DNA of 64,000 bases. Origin: Burkholderia cenocepacia. GTDB taxonomy: Bacteria; Pseudomonadota; Gammaproteobacteria; Burkholderiales; Burkholderiaceae. Under the pieces are notes generated by a model. That model worked only from the letters and a program-made list of their open reading frames with translations. It was not told the origin of the DNA and ran no database searches. Location: positions 1,860,001 to 1,924,000 of the forward strand of contig NZ_CP060040.1 in assembly GCF_014211915.1 (NCBI RefSeq). The letters run 5' to 3'. Numbering within the stretch: position 1 is the stretch's first letter; every line of letters starts with the position of its first letter. Shown one piece after another: positions 41,993-51,400 of this stretch. A program made the translations under genes and the position numbers.

Positions 41993-43546
41993 TCAGGTCA
42001 CCGGCGCCGGATTGAACAGCGTCAGCGCATTCGCGAGCTTCCATTGCTCGGCCCACGTGCGGCGCTTGCCGCTCGCGACGTCGAGCATCAGCCGGAACAG
42101 CGCCCAGCCCGTGTCCTCGATCGTCGCCGCGCCGGTCGCGATCTGCCCGGCGTCGAGATCCATCAGGTCGTGCCAGCGGCGTGCGAGATCGCTGCGCGTC
42201 GCGACCTTGATCACCGGCACCTGCGCGAGGCCGTACGGCGTGCCGCGGCCGGTCGTGAAAATGTGCAGGTTCATCCCCGCCGCGAGCTGCAGCGTGCCGC
42301 AGATGAAATCGCTCGCGGGCGTCGCCGCGTACAGCAAGCCCTTCTGCCGCGCCCGATCGCCGGGGCGCACGACACCGGCGATCGGCGCGCTGCCCGACTT
42401 CACGATCGACCCCATCGCCTTCTCGACGATGTTCGACAGGCCGCCCTTCTTGTTGCCCGGCGTCGTGTTCGCGCTGCGGTCGACGCGACCGCGCTCGAGG
42501 TAGCGGTCGTACCAGTCCATCTCGCGGATGATCTCGCGGGCCACTTCTTCGTTCGCCGCGCGCGACGTGAGCTGCGCGACGCCGTCGCGCACTTCGGTCA
42601 CTTCGGAGAACATGATCGTCGCGCCCGCCCGCACCAGCAGGTCGGCCGCGAAGCCGACCGCCGGGTTCGCGGTGAGCCCCGAGAACGCGTCGCTGCCGCC
42701 GCACTGCACGCCGACGACGAGATCCGATGCGGGGCAGGTTTCGCGACGGCGGCGGTTCAGCCGTTCGAGATGCGATTCGGCCATCGTCATGATCGAGTCG
42801 ATCATCGAATGGAAGCCGACGTGCGCGGCATCCTGCAGGCAGACGACGCCACCGTTGTCGGTCGCGCCGTCGGCAGTCACCGGAATTGCGCCCGGCGGCA
42901 GCAGGCGCTCGGGCTGCAGCTTCTCGCAGCCGAGGCTCACGGTCATCACCTCGCCGCCGAAGTTCGGATTCAGGCTGATGTTGCGCAGCGTGCGGATCGG
43001 GATGTCGGCGTCGGGCGCATCGATCGCGACGCCGCAGCCGTACGTATGTTCGAGCCCGACCACGTCGTCGACGTTCGGGTAGCGCGGCAGCAGTTCGTCC
43101 TTGATCCGCTTCACCGCATGCTCGACGACGCCCGACACGCACTGCACGGTGGTCGTGATCGCAAGGATGTTGCGCGTGCCGACCGAGCCGTCGGCATTGC
43201 GGAAACCCTCGAACGTATAGCCTTCGAGCGGCTCGAGCGGCGGCGCGGCACGCGTGGCGAGCGGCAGGTCGTCGAGGCCCGGCGGCTCGGGCATGCGCAT
43301 CGTGCGCTCGTTGACCCAGCTGCCGCGCCGCAGGTCGGTGAGCGCATAGCCGATCACCACGTTGTAGCGAATGACCGGGTCGCCGGCCGCGAGGTCGACG
43401 AGCGCGACCTTGTGCCCCTGCGGCACGCCTTCGCACAGCGTCAGCCCGTCGGCGAACGTCGCGCCCGCGGGCAAGCCGCCGTCGTTGACGACGATCGCGA
43501 CGTTGTCGTCCGGATGCACGCGGATGTAGAGAGGGGAAGCAGTCAT
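41993..43546 (-). CDS. garD: Galactarate dehydratase
   Basis: UxaA/GarD-type dehydratase of 517 aa, which turns D-galactarate into 5-dehydro-4-deoxy-D-glucarate. An N-terminal SAF domain (residues about 1-85, [20 protein letters not shown]) is followed by the catalytic region with conserved Cys/His motifs: [27 protein letters not shown] and [24 protein letters not shown] precedes the ATG. It is divergent from kdgD, whose enzyme uses its product, with candidate operators between. Altronate dehydratase is a less likely alternative. Confidence 0.9.
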   Translation of the reverse strand: MTASPLYIRVHPDDNVAIVVNDGGLPAGATFADGLTLCEGVPQGHKVALVDLAAGDPVIRYNVVIGYALTDLRRGSWVNERTMRMPEPPGLDDLPLATRAAPPLEPLEGYTFEGFRNADGSVGTRNILAITTTVQCVSGVVEHAVKRIKDELLPRYPNVDDVVGLEHTYGCGVAIDAPDADIPIRTLRNISLNPNFGGEVMTVSLGCEKLQPERLLPPGAIPVTADGATDNGGVVCLQDAAHVGFHSMIDSIMTMAESHLERLNRRRRETCPASDLVVGVQCGGSDAFSGLTANPAVGFAADLLVRAGATIMFSEVTEVRDGVAQLTSRAANEEVAREIIREMDWYDRYLERGRVDRSANTTPGNKKGGLSNIVEKAMGSIVKSGSAPIAGVVRPGDRARQKGLLYAATPASDFICGTLQLAAGMNLHIFTTGRGTPYGLAQVPVIKVATRSDLARRWHDLMDLDAGQIATGAATIEDTGWALFRLMLDVASGKRRTWAEQWKLANALTLFNPAPVT

Positions 43547-43579
43547 CGGAATTCCTGGAAGCTGTCTGCGATATCGTTA

Positions 43580-43705
43580 GTCATCATACGACATTCAACC
43601 TCAGTTGATGATGCTGCGTAAACCCTTATCCGGAAAGACCCTACCCTTGACCCGCCAGCAAACCGCTTGCACCACTCTTTCTTGCGTTGTACGATGACAT
43701 ACAAC
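43580..43705. promoter_or_regulatory. Candidate glucarate-pathway operators between garD and kdgD
   Basis: GTTGTACGATGACATACAAC (43686-43705) has perfect 6-base inverted arms (GTTGTA/TACAAC). A second element, GTCATCATACGACATT at about 43580-43595, shares TCATACGAC with the site upstream of the gudP-like gene at 48040. All lie within divergent promoters of the same catabolic pathway, as expected for a common GntR-type regulator; no regulator gene is in the window. Confidence 0.5.
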
Positions 43706-43775
43706 GACATCGCCAATTCGGCTCGTATGCCGTTCCCGACGAACCAGCACTCGCGCTAGACGGACGACCCCAACC

Positions 43776-44690
43776 ATGACTTCACCGCAAGAACTCAAAC
43801 AGATCATCTCCCACGGCCTGCTGTCGTTTCCGCTGACGGATTTCGACGCCGACGGCAGCTTCCGCCCGAGCACCTATGCCGAGCGTCTGGAATGGCTGGC
43901 CCCGTATGGCGCGAGCGCGCTGTTCGCGGCCGGCGGCACCGGCGAATTCTTCTCGCTCACGCAACGCGAGTACTCGGACGTGATCCGCGTCGCGACGGAA
44001 ACCTGCAAGGGCAAGGTGCCGATCCTCGCCGGCGCGGGCGGCGCGACGCGCGTCGCGATCGAATATGCGCAGGAAGCCGAGCGCCTCGGCGCGAGCGGCG
44101 TGCTGCTGATGCCGCACTACCTGACCGAAGCGAGCCAGGAAGGGATCGCCGACCACGTCGAGCAAGTCTGCCGCGCGCTGAAGATCGGCGTCGTGGTGTA
44201 CAACCGCGCGAATTCGAAGCTGAATGCGGACATGCTGGAGCGCCTTGCCGACCGTTGCCCGAACCTGATCGGTTTCAAGGACGGCGTCGGCGAAATCGAG
44301 AGCATGGTCACGATCCGCCGCCGCCTCGGCGATCGCTTCGCGTACCTCGGCGGCCTGCCGACGGCCGAAGTCTATGCCGCCGCGTACAAGGCGCTCGGCG
44401 TGCCGGTGTATTCGTCGGCGGTGTTCAACTTCATCCCGAAGACGGCGATGGCGTTCTACGAAGCGATCGCGAAGGACGACCACGCGACGGTCGGCCGCCT
44501 GATCGACGAGTTCTTCCTGCCGTACCTGAAGATCCGCAATCGCCGCGCGGGCTACGCGGTCAGCATCGTGAAGGCGGGCGCGAAGCTCGTCGGCCACGAC
44601 GCGGGCCCGGTGCGCGCACCGCTCGTCGACCTGACCGACGAAGAAGTGGCCGAGCTCGACGTGCTGATCAGGAAGATGGGCCCGCAGTAA
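43776..44690 (+). CDS. kdgD: 5-dehydro-4-deoxyglucarate dehydratase
   Basis: Class-I aldolase-fold decarboxylating dehydratase of 304 aa that forms 2-oxoglutarate semialdehyde, CO2 and water. DapA-family features: [13 protein letters not shown], Tyr142 in [10 protein letters not shown] and the Schiff-base K168 in [11 protein letters not shown]. The N-terminus ([20 protein letters not shown]) is characteristic of KdgD. It links garD to the semialdehyde dehydrogenase at 46240-47817. The ribosome-binding site is weak. Confidence 0.95.
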   Translation: MTSPQELKQIISHGLLSFPLTDFDADGSFRPSTYAERLEWLAPYGASALFAAGGTGEFFSLTQREYSDVIRVATETCKGKVPILAGAGGATRVAIEYAQEAERLGASGVLLMPHYLTEASQEGIADHVEQVCRALKIGVVVYNRANSKLNADMLERLADRCPNLIGFKDGVGEIESMVTIRRRLGDRFAYLGGLPTAEVYAAAYKALGVPVYSSAVFNFIPKTAMAFYEAIAKDDHATVGRLIDEFFLPYLKIRNRRAGYAVSIVKAGAKLVGHDAGPVRAPLVDLTDEEVAELDVLIRKMGPQ

Positions 44691-44765
44691 GCGGAGTTTG
44701 CCGGCGGCGCGGGGCCTTCACCGGCACGGCGCGCCGGCTCCCGCACCCCTCCGTATCCGTCTCAC

Positions 44766-44805
44766 GCGATGGCCGCGCGGCTCGACGAGCCGGCGCGGCC
44801 ATCGC
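44766..44805. terminator. Long GC-rich hairpin between kdgD and an opposing gene
   Basis: GCGATGGCCGCGC pairs with GCGCGGCCATCGC, and the inner GGCTC/GAGCC continues the stem around a 3-base loop. It lies between the kdgD stop (44690) and the stop of the convergent gene at 44807. There is no clear T-run, so termination is likely but not certain. Confidence 0.6.
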
Positions 44806-44806
44806 A

Positions 44807-45361
44807 TTACATCTGCGCGATCGCGCCGATGATCCGCTGGCGCACACCGGTGAGCGTGCGCTGCGTCTCGTCGATCCCCTTGCGCGCCGCGAGCGGCCGG
44901 CCGCGCGCCGGTGACTCGGCGCCCACGATCTGTTCCAGCACGTCGCGATCGACGACCGCATCGAAGAAACGCCCGACCGTGAACATCGCGTACTGCTTCG
45001 CCGTCGCGAGATGCGTGTTGGCCTGCGTGAGCGCGTCGGCGCGCTGCGCGCCGTTCGGCCCGTCGATGCTGCGGCGGTGCTTCAGCGCGAACACCACCGC
45101 CTCCATGTCTTGCTTGAAGCGCTCGACGGCCCTGCCGAAGATCACCGAATGCGGATCGGAGCCCGCGACGGGCCGCCCCTGGTTGATCGTCACGTCGAAT
45201 TCGCTGCCGCCGAGCTCGCGCTGCAGCGCGAACAGCGCATCGGCCAGCACGCGCCCTTCGCTGGTTTCGCCGATCTGGGTACGGACCGATTTCGCGACGT
45301 CGCCGATCGCTTTCCACAACCCGGCCGCGAACAGGTGGTCGCCACGCTTGCTGATATTCAT
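44807..45361 (-). CDS. Conserved-looking protein of unknown function
   Basis: 184 aa, soluble, no signal peptide, largely helical by composition. Begins MNISKRGDHLFAAGLWKAIG, later GGSEFDVTINQGRPVAGSDP. No catalytic motif is evident. GGAACCATCCG precedes the ATG at 45361. Codon use matches the neighbours, so it looks genuine. It sits between kdgD and the VapBC pair but nothing ties it to either. Confidence 0.7.
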   Translation of the reverse strand: MNISKRGDHLFAAGLWKAIGDVAKSVRTQIGETSEGRVLADALFALQRELGGSEFDVTINQGRPVAGSDPHSVIFGRAVERFKQDMEAVVFALKHRRSIDGPNGAQRADALTQANTHLATAKQYAMFTVGRFFDAVVDRDVLEQIVGAESPARGRPLAARKGIDETQRTLTGVRQRIIGAIAQM

Positions 45362-45485
45362 CGGATGGTTCCTTGTTGGTCTTGTGCGTCTCTCAGGCTC
45401 GCCCGCGGACCTGACGGTCCGAGGCTTCGCTACTGTAGGAGAAACGGGGGCAACAGGAAAGGCGAGGTGACCCCGCCACGGCATC

Positions 45486-45523
45486 GCATCAAAATGAGCA
45501 CCGTTTGATGCGATAATTGATGC
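45486..45523. promoter_or_regulatory. vapBC promoter with repeated TTGATGC half-sites
   Basis: TTGATGC occurs at 45505-45511 and 45517-45523 (12 bases apart) and inverted as GCATCAA at 45486-45492. A -10-like GATAAT (45512-45517) lies between the direct copies. The array is 24 bases upstream of the antitoxin start, which suggests autoregulation by the VapB-VapC complex. Confidence 0.65.
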
Positions 45524-45546
45524 ATCGATTTTCCCGGGAGCCGCCC

Positions 45547-45744
45547 ATGCGCACCACCTTGTCCCTCGACGACGCACTGCTCGCCAAAGCGCAGCAATTG
45601 ACCGGCGTCACCGAAAAATCGGCGCTCGTGAGGGAAGCGCTGCGCGCATTGATCGCCCGCGAAAGTGCGCGACGACTCGCCCGCCTCGGCGGCACCGAGC
45701 CTGATCTTGAATCGGTCCCACGCCGCCCGTCGGAGCTCGCATGA
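45547..45744 (+). CDS. vapB: VapB-type antitoxin
   Basis: 65 aa. An N-terminal ribbon-helix-helix DNA-binding part (MRTTLSLDDALLAKAQQLTG, then KSALVREALRALIARESARR) is followed by a flexible tail that should wrap the toxin. The start at 45547 has CGGGAG upstream. It overlaps vapC by 4 bases. It should repress its own promoter through the TTGATGC repeats just upstream and neutralise VapC. Confidence 0.88.
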   Translation: MRTTLSLDDALLAKAQQLTGVTEKSALVREALRALIARESARRLARLGGTEPDLESVPRRPSELA

Positions 45745-46112
45745 TCCTTGTCGACACGTCCGTCTGGATCGATCACTTGCGAGCCGGCGACGCGACGCTC
45801 ACCGCATTGCTGGAAGCGGAGCGAGTATTGATCCATCCGTTCATCGTCGGCGAGCTTGCGCTCGGCAGCATGCACAATCGCGAGACCGTGCTAGATGCGC
45901 TGCGCGACCTTCCAGCTGCAACCCTTGCCACCGACGACGAAGTCCAGCGCATGATCGATGCCGTACCGCTTCACGGGCTGGGCATCGGCTACGTCGATGC
46001 CCACCTGCTTGCGTCGGCCAGACTGACCAGCGACAGCAGGCTATGGACGCGCGACCGGCGCCTGCTGGCGGCAGCGGAGCGCCTCCAACTCGTCGCCCGC
46101 CCCGCTCACTGA
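45741..46112 (+). CDS. vapC: VapC-type PIN-domain ribonuclease toxin
   Basis: 123 aa, standard PIN length. Acidic metal-binding residues are present: D5 (ILVDTSVWIDHL), E38 (IVGELALG), D86 (GIGYVDAHLL) and D105 (LWTRDRRL), so the nuclease should be active. Starts inside the last codon of vapB (ATGA overlap). VapC toxins cleave specific RNAs, often tRNA; the target here is unknown. Confidence 0.92.
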   Translation: MILVDTSVWIDHLRAGDATLTALLEAERVLIHPFIVGELALGSMHNRETVLDALRDLPAATLATDDEVQRMIDAVPLHGLGIGYVDAHLLASARLTSDSRLWTRDRRLLAAAERLQLVARPAH

Positions 46113-46145
46113 CCGAGCGAAACCGGCACGAAAGCCCGCGCTGAA

Positions 46146-46178
46146 TAAAAAAGCGGCGAGGCCCGTGGGCCCCGCCGC
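46146..46178 (-). terminator. Terminator after the semialdehyde dehydrogenase gene
   Basis: GCGGCGAGGCCC pairs with GGGCCCCGCCGC (one A-C mismatch, tight loop), followed on the minus strand by TTTTTT. It lies between the convergent vapC and dehydrogenase genes. Confidence 0.85.
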
Positions 46179-46239
46179 CGTATTCCAACGTGCCGGGAAG
46201 CATCCCTCCCGGGACGCTGCCTTCACCGGTTACGCCCCG

Positions 46240-47817
46240 TCACTCCGCCTTGCCGTCCCGCAGCCGCGGAATCGCGAGCGGATTGCCTTCCCGCAGCCCT
46301 TCGGGCAGCAGGTCGTCCGGGAAGTCCTGATAGCACACCGGCCGCAGGAAACGCTCGATCGCGGTCGCGCCGACCGACGTGACGGCCGGGTTCGACGTCG
46401 CGGGGAACGGCCCGCCGTGCACCATCGCATCGCACACCTCGACGCCGGTCGGGTAACCGTTGACCAGCAGGCGCCCGGCCTTGCGCTCGAGGACCGGCAG
46501 CAACCGGCGCGCGAGCGGCTTGTCGTCGGCATCCATCTGCAGCGTGGCCGTCAACTGGCCTTCGAGCGCGTCGAGCACGCGCGCGACTTCGTCGAGATCG
46601 CGGCAGCGCACGATCAGCGACGCCGGCCCGAACACTTCGTGGCTGAACGCCGGCTCGCCCAGGAACGCCTGCGCACCGACTTCGTATAGCGCGCCGCCCG
46701 CCTGGCAGTCGGTCTGTGCCGCCTCGCCCGCGCCGATTTCGCGCACGCCCGGCAGTTCGGCCAGCTTGCCGCGACCGTTACGGTACGCATCGGCGATGCC
46801 GCGCGTGAGCATCACGCCGGCCGGCTTCTTCGCGAGCGCCTGCGCGGCGACCGTCTCGAAGCGGTCGAGATCGGGGCCGTCGATCGCGAGCACGAGGCCC
46901 GGATTGGTACAGAACTGGCCGACACCGAGCGTCAGCGAATCGACGAAGCCCGTCGCGATCGCGTCGCCGCGCGCGGCCAGCGCGGCCGGGAACAGCACGA
47001 CCGGGTTGATGCTGCTCATTTCCGCATAGACGGGAATCGGCTGCGGGCGCGCGTTCGCGAGCTGCACGAGCGCCATCCCGCCCTGCCGCGAACCGGTGAA
47101 ACCGACGGCCTGGATCGCCGGATGGCTGACCAGCGCGGCGCCGATCACGCGGCCGGGGCCGACCAGCAGCGAGAACACGCCGGCCGGCATGCCGGTTTTC
47201 GCGACGGCGGCGCGGATCGCGCGGCCGACCAGCTCGGACGTGCCGAGGTGCGCTTCGTGGGCCTTCACGATCACCGGGCAGCCGGCCGCGAGCGCCGACG
47301 CGGTATCGCCACCGGCCACCGAGAACGCGAGCGGGAAATTGCTCGCGCCGAACACGGCGACGGGCCCGAGCGCGATTTTCTGCAGCCGCAGGTCCGAGCG
47401 CGGCAGCGGCGTGCGTGCCGGCTGCGCGGGATCGATCGACGCGGCGAGGAAACGCCCGTCGCGCACGACGCGTGCGAACAGCCGGAGCTGGCCGACGGTG
47501 CGGCCGCGCTCGCCTTGCAGCCGTGCGACCGGCAAGCCCGTTTCGGCATGCGCGCGCTCGATCAGCGCATCGCCGAGCGCGACGATTTCATCGGCGATCG
47601 CTTCGAGAAACGCCGCACGGGCCGCGAGCGGCTGCGTGCGGTACGCATCGAACGCGTCGCGTGCGAGTTCGCACGCGCGGTCGACGTCGGCCTGCGTCGC
47701 GACGCCGAACGCCGGCGCCTCGATCGGCGCGCCCTTCGCCGGATCGAACGCGTACAAGGTTCCGGCCGAGCCGGCCACCGCTTCGGCGCCGATCAGCATC
47801 TCTCCTGTCAGTTGCAT
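46240..47817 (-). CDS. 2-oxoglutarate-semialdehyde dehydrogenase (KGSADH type III)
   Basis: NADP-type aldehyde dehydrogenase of 525 aa that oxidises alpha-ketoglutarate semialdehyde to 2-oxoglutarate, the last step of glucarate/galactarate breakdown. Catalytic N160 ([10 protein letters not shown]), E266 ([10 protein letters not shown]) and C303 ([10 protein letters not shown]) are present. Length and the unusual QFCTNPG context fit the type III enzymes induced by aldarates. The start at 47817 has GGAGCACACCCC upstream. Divergent from the gudP-like carrier. Confidence 0.9.
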   Translation of the reverse strand: MQLTGEMLIGAEAVAGSAGTLYAFDPAKGAPIEAPAFGVATQADVDRACELARDAFDAYRTQPLAARAAFLEAIADEIVALGDALIERAHAETGLPVARLQGERGRTVGQLRLFARVVRDGRFLAASIDPAQPARTPLPRSDLRLQKIALGPVAVFGASNFPLAFSVAGGDTASALAAGCPVIVKAHEAHLGTSELVGRAIRAAVAKTGMPAGVFSLLVGPGRVIGAALVSHPAIQAVGFTGSRQGGMALVQLANARPQPIPVYAEMSSINPVVLFPAALAARGDAIATGFVDSLTLGVGQFCTNPGLVLAIDGPDLDRFETVAAQALAKKPAGVMLTRGIADAYRNGRGKLAELPGVREIGAGEAAQTDCQAGGALYEVGAQAFLGEPAFSHEVFGPASLIVRCRDLDEVARVLDALEGQLTATLQMDADDKPLARRLLPVLERKAGRLLVNGYPTGVEVCDAMVHGGPFPATSNPAVTSVGATAIERFLRPVCYQDFPDDLLPEGLREGNPLAIPRLRDGKAE

Positions 47818-48039
47818 GGGGTGTGCTCCGTGGTTCGGGAATGGATTGCTCATTGTAGCTCAACAGATACGATGTCTGCCGACGTTAGCGACGTATTCTC
47901 GCCGCGTGCGAAGGCGCCGACGATACCGCCGAAAGCCTTACCCGGCCAGCAAATCGCGACCTTCCCACATTGTGACGAAGATCCCAAAGGGAAAACCCGA
48001 GGTTTCTGAATTCGAGCATTCTCAATAAACTTTCTTCCA

Positions 48040-48058
48040 TGTCATACGACGACGTACA
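48040..48058. promoter_or_regulatory. Candidate glucarate-pathway operator upstream of the carrier gene
   Basis: TGTCATACGACGACGTACA lies 6 bases before the GTG start of the carrier. It shares TCATACGAC with the element at about 43580 and has TGTAC-type ends like the site at 43686. Its closeness to the start codon suggests repression that also blocks translation initiation or a very short leader. Confidence 0.45.
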
Positions 48059-48064
48059 TTTAAA

Positions 48065-49456
48065 GTGAGCAATCAGACCTCCCCTCGCGATCTTCCGCTC
48101 GACCTGGCGCGCACCGCGCGCCGAACCGCCGTGCGCTACTGGATCCTGGCGATGCTGTTCGTCGTCACGACGCTCAACTATGCGGACCGCGCCACGCTGT
48201 CGATCACCGGCACGCCGATCCGCAAGGCGTTCGGCATCGATCCGGTGACGATGGGCTACATCTTCTCGGCGTTCAGCTGGGCGTACGTGCTCGCGCAACT
48301 GCCGAGCGGCTGGCTGCTCGACCGCTTCGGCGCGCGGCGCGTGTATGCGGCGAGCATCTTCCTGTGGTCGGCGTTCACGCTGCTGCAGAGCACGATCGGC
48401 CTCGGCGGCAGCGCCGCGTTCGCGGTCGCCGCGCTGTTCGCGATGCGCTTCGCGGTCGGCATCGCGGAGGCGCCGGCGTTTCCGGCGAACGCGAAGGTCG
48501 TCGCGAGCTGGTTCCCGACCGCCGAACGCGGCACCGCGTCGGCGATCTTCAACGCCGCGCAGTACTTCGCGGCCGTGGTGTTCTCGCCGCTGATGGCCTG
48601 GCTCACGCACGCGTACGGCTGGCACCAGGTGTACCTGTGGCTCGGCCTGGCCGGCATCGCGCTCGCGTTCCTGTGGCTGCGCGTCGTGAAGGACCCGGCC
48701 GACCATCCGGCCGTGAACCGCGCGGAACTCGACCATATCGAGCAGGGTGGTGGCCTCGTGCGGTCGACGGGCGGCGCGACCGGCGCGCGCGGTAGCAGCA
48801 GCGCTGCCGAAGGCAGCCGCGTGGCGGGCTGGTACTACGTGCGCCAGTTGCTGTCGAACCGCATGCTGATCGGCGTGTACCTCGGCCAGTACTGCGTGAA
48901 CGTGCTCACGTACTTCTTCCTCACGTGGTTTCCGATCTATCTCGTGCAGGCGCGCGGAATGTCGCTGCTGAAGGCCGGCTTCATGACGTCGCTGCCGGCG
49001 ATCTGCGGGTTCCTAGGCGGCGTGCTCGGCGGGATGCTGTCGGACGCGCTGATCCGCCGCGGCGTCTCGCTGACGCTCGCACGCAAGATCCCGATCGTCG
49101 GCGGGATGCTGCTGTCGATGGTCATCATCGGCTGCAACTACGTCGACAGCGAAGCGCTGGTCATCATGCTGATGGCCGTGTCGTTCTTCGGCAAGGGGAT
49201 CGGCTCGCTGGGCTGGGCCGTCGTCGCGGATACCGCGCCGAAGGAAGCGATCGGCCTGTCGGGCAGCCTGTTCAACATGTTCGGCAACACGGCGGGCATC
49301 GTCGCGCCGATCGCGATCGGCTACCTCGTCGGCGCGAGCGGCTCGTTCAACGGCGCGCTGGTGTTCGTCGGGCTGAACGCGCTCGTCACCGTGTTCAGCT
49401 ATCTCGTGATCGTGAAGGACATCAAGCGCGTCGAGTTGCGTCATCGCGACGCGTGA
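48065..49456 (+). CDS. gudP: MFS aldarate carrier (GudP type)
   Basis: D-glucarate/galactarate:H+ symporter of the ACS family, 463 aa. The first helix reads LFVVTTLNYADRATLSITG, a GudP hallmark, then QLPSGWLLDRFGARRVY and EAPAFPANAKVVASWFP. The start is a GTG with no recognisable Shine-Dalgarno; the next in-frame ATG would remove the first helix. Located with garD, kdgD and the semialdehyde dehydrogenase, and ends at a strong terminator. Confidence 0.88.
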   Translation: MSNQTSPRDLPLDLARTARRTAVRYWILAMLFVVTTLNYADRATLSITGTPIRKAFGIDPVTMGYIFSAFSWAYVLAQLPSGWLLDRFGARRVYAASIFLWSAFTLLQSTIGLGGSAAFAVAALFAMRFAVGIAEAPAFPANAKVVASWFPTAERGTASAIFNAAQYFAAVVFSPLMAWLTHAYGWHQVYLWLGLAGIALAFLWLRVVKDPADHPAVNRAELDHIEQGGGLVRSTGGATGARGSSSAAEGSRVAGWYYVRQLLSNRMLIGVYLGQYCVNVLTYFFLTWFPIYLVQARGMSLLKAGFMTSLPAICGFLGGVLGGMLSDALIRRGVSLTLARKIPIVGGMLLSMVIIGCNYVDSEALVIMLMAVSFFGKGIGSLGWAVVADTAPKEAIGLSGSLFNMFGNTAGIVAPIAIGYLVGASGSFNGALVFVGLNALVTVFSYLVIVKDIKRVELRHRDA

Positions 49457-49470
49457 CGTTCGACCTTTGA

Positions 49471-49507
49471 AAAACGGCGGCCGCTTCATGCGCGGCCGCC
49501 GTTTTTT
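49471..49507. terminator. Bidirectional terminator between the carrier and M50 protease genes
   Basis: A 14-base stem, AAAACGGCGGCCGC against GCGGCCGCCGTTTT, with a 7-base loop and TTTTTT on the plus strand; the A-run gives a T-run in the other direction. Confidence 0.92.
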
Positions 49508-49521
49508 ACATCGGAGCGACG

Positions 49522-50247
49522 TCAGGTCGACGCGTGCACGGCGCGCAGCATGTCGTGCACGCCGGACGTCATCAACGCGAGGAACGCGAGCAGACCGACG
49601 TAGCAAAGCGCGTAGGTCGTCTTCGTCTCGATCGACGTCGCGTAGTACACGCGGTTCTCCGGCGCGTCGGGATCGTAGCGCCACGCGCGCTTCAGCTGCG
49701 GCAGCGCGAGGATCGCCATCACGATCAGCAGCGGGCTCGGCCGATACACGAACAGCGCGATCAGCACCGGCACGCCCGCGAACCAGATGCGCGGCGACAG
49801 CACCGCGGTGATCCGGCCGCCGTCGAACGGCGACAGCGGAATCATGTTGAAGAGATTCAGGAAGAAGCCCGTGTACGACAGCGCGAGCAGCAGGTTGCTG
49901 TCGGTGTGGCGCGCGGCCGCGTAGCAGGCCAGCGCGCCGAGGGTGCCGACGAACGGCCCGGCAAGGCCGACGTAGGCCTCCGTTTCCGCGTCGTGCGGCA
50001 TCTCCTTCAACTGGATCCACGCGCCGACGAACGGGATGAAGGTCGGCAGCCCGACGTCGAGCCCGCGCCGCTGCGCGGCGACGTAGTGGCCGGCTTCGTG
50101 CACCAGCAGCAACGCGACGAAACCGGCCGCGAAGCGCCAGCCATAGAACAGCGCATAGACCGCGATCGACGCGAGCATCGTGCCGGCCGAGACGAGCACC
50201 TTGCCGAGCTTCAGGCCGCCGAAGATCAGCAGCAACAGCTTCGTCAT
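49522..50247 (-). CDS. Site-2-protease-type (M50) membrane metalloprotease
   Basis: 241 aa, five to six hydrophobic segments. The zinc motif HEAGH is in LLLVHEAGHYVAAQRRG (about residues 50-54), and the second motif (FNMIPLSPFDGGRI) supplies the Asp ligand, so the site looks active. M50 proteases cleave substrates within the membrane. It overlaps the upstream DUF2167 gene by 4 bases (ATGA), so the two are translationally coupled and probably work together. Substrate unknown. Confidence 0.88.
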   Translation of the reverse strand: MTKLLLLIFGGLKLGKVLVSAGTMLASIAVYALFYGWRFAAGFVALLLVHEAGHYVAAQRRGLDVGLPTFIPFVGAWIQLKEMPHDAETEAYVGLAGPFVGTLGALACYAAARHTDSNLLLALSYTGFFLNLFNMIPLSPFDGGRITAVLSPRIWFAGVPVLIALFVYRPSPLLIVMAILALPQLKRAWRYDPDAPENRVYYATSIETKTTYALCYVGLLAFLALMTSGVHDMLRAVHAST

Positions 50248-51206
50248 TCCTTGCGCTCCGTGGCGGCTGCGTCGGATGCAGCGGTTGCATCGGCGACGGC
50301 CGGCGCCGCGGCCGCCTTCGGCTTGCGCCCGAAGATACGCTTGAGCGCCGCGCCGCCGGCCAGCAGCGCGACCGCGCCGATCTTGAAGAACTTCACCGCG
50401 AACGCGCCGATCAGCGCGAGCAGGCCGAGCTTTTTCGCGCCGACGCCGACGATCAGCGCCGCGAGCCCATACTCGGCGACGTGGTCGGTCGACTGGTTGA
50501 AGTCGGCATAGCGCTTGCCGTCGTTGAAGCGGATGTTCGACAGCAGCGCGTCGGCCGAGGGCCGGTACTTCGGCAGGTCGGCGAGCGTCGACGCCATCGT
50601 CAGCGACAGGTAGCCGTCGCGGCCGAGCACGAGCGTCCGGTAGTTCACGCCGTCGTTCGCGGCATTCGGCGCCGCGCCCTTGTCGCGGATGATCGCCGAC
50701 CACACGAGCCGGTGCGTGGCCGCGTCGTACGCGGGCGCCTTCGCCCAGCCGACCACCTCGGTTTCGGGCAGGCCGCGCTCCTTGCGCGCCGGGTTGTTTT
50801 CCTCGGTGCCGGCCTGCAGGCTTTTCAGCAGTTCGTCGGGCTTCCAGTCCTTCGCATCGTCGTCGCGGATGTAGCCGCTCGGCTCGAACGACACGACCGA
50901 GAGCCAGTCGGCGTCGGGATCGTCGGGCAGCACGAGGCCGACCAGCTTCGATTCGTCGATCGAGTTGCCCATCGAGCGCAGGTAGCGGCCGGCTTCGGCC
51001 GCCGGCACGAACGACTCGCCGGCCTTCAGCTTCAGCACGGCTTCGTGTTTGACGTCGATGTCGGTCGGGCCTTTCACGACCGCTTCGTTGGCGGCCGCGG
51101 CGGCGGCCCTCATTTCCACCTGCGCAGCTTCGGTCTGCGCGTGGCCGCTGGTCGCGGCGAATGCGAGCGTCGCCACGCAGGCGAGCCGGACGGCAAGTTT
51201 TTTCAT
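50244..51206 (-). CDS. DUF2167 domain membrane protein
   Basis: 320 aa. Signal peptide at residues 1-24 (KKLAVRLACVATLAFAATS), then a periplasmic DUF2167 domain (VEMRAAAAAANEAVVKGPTD, LKLKAGESFVP, DDPDADWLSVVSFEPSGYI). A C-terminal hydrophobic region follows (YGLAALIVGVGAKKLGLLAL and on to about residue 290), ending in a basic and Ala-rich cytoplasmic tail. First gene of a two-gene unit with the M50 protease. The domain's biochemical role is unknown. Confidence 0.85.
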   Translation of the reverse strand: MKKLAVRLACVATLAFAATSGHAQTEAAQVEMRAAAAAANEAVVKGPTDIDVKHEAVLKLKAGESFVPAAEAGRYLRSMGNSIDESKLVGLVLPDDPDADWLSVVSFEPSGYIRDDDAKDWKPDELLKSLQAGTEENNPARKERGLPETEVVGWAKAPAYDAATHRLVWSAIIRDKGAAPNAANDGVNYRTLVLGRDGYLSLTMASTLADLPKYRPSADALLSNIRFNDGKRYADFNQSTDHVAEYGLAALIVGVGAKKLGLLALIGAFAVKFFKIGAVALLAGGAALKRIFGRKPKAAAAPAVADATAASDAAATERKE

Positions 51207-51400
51207 TGTTGGATTCCCCTGGAATGCCTTGTTGTCGATGTGCGCGACGTCCGGCCCCGGCATCGTGGCCGCGGGTCCGGCGCTGCCTCTCAGGTGGCAC
51301 GGGGGCTATGGTAACGCAGCGGCTGCGCACGCCCGGGCGGTGCGCGGCGCTTACCTCGCAGGTAATGCCGAAGCGGCGCGGGATTGCCTATCATCTCCCC

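Noticed and set aside
49013..51330. Long minus-strand frames covering the GudP terminator and the M50 and DUF2167 genes
   Set aside because: Out of frame with the HEAGH protease and the signal-peptide-bearing DUF2167 protein; Arg-rich shadow translation in one part, and simple upstream extension of a real gene in the other.
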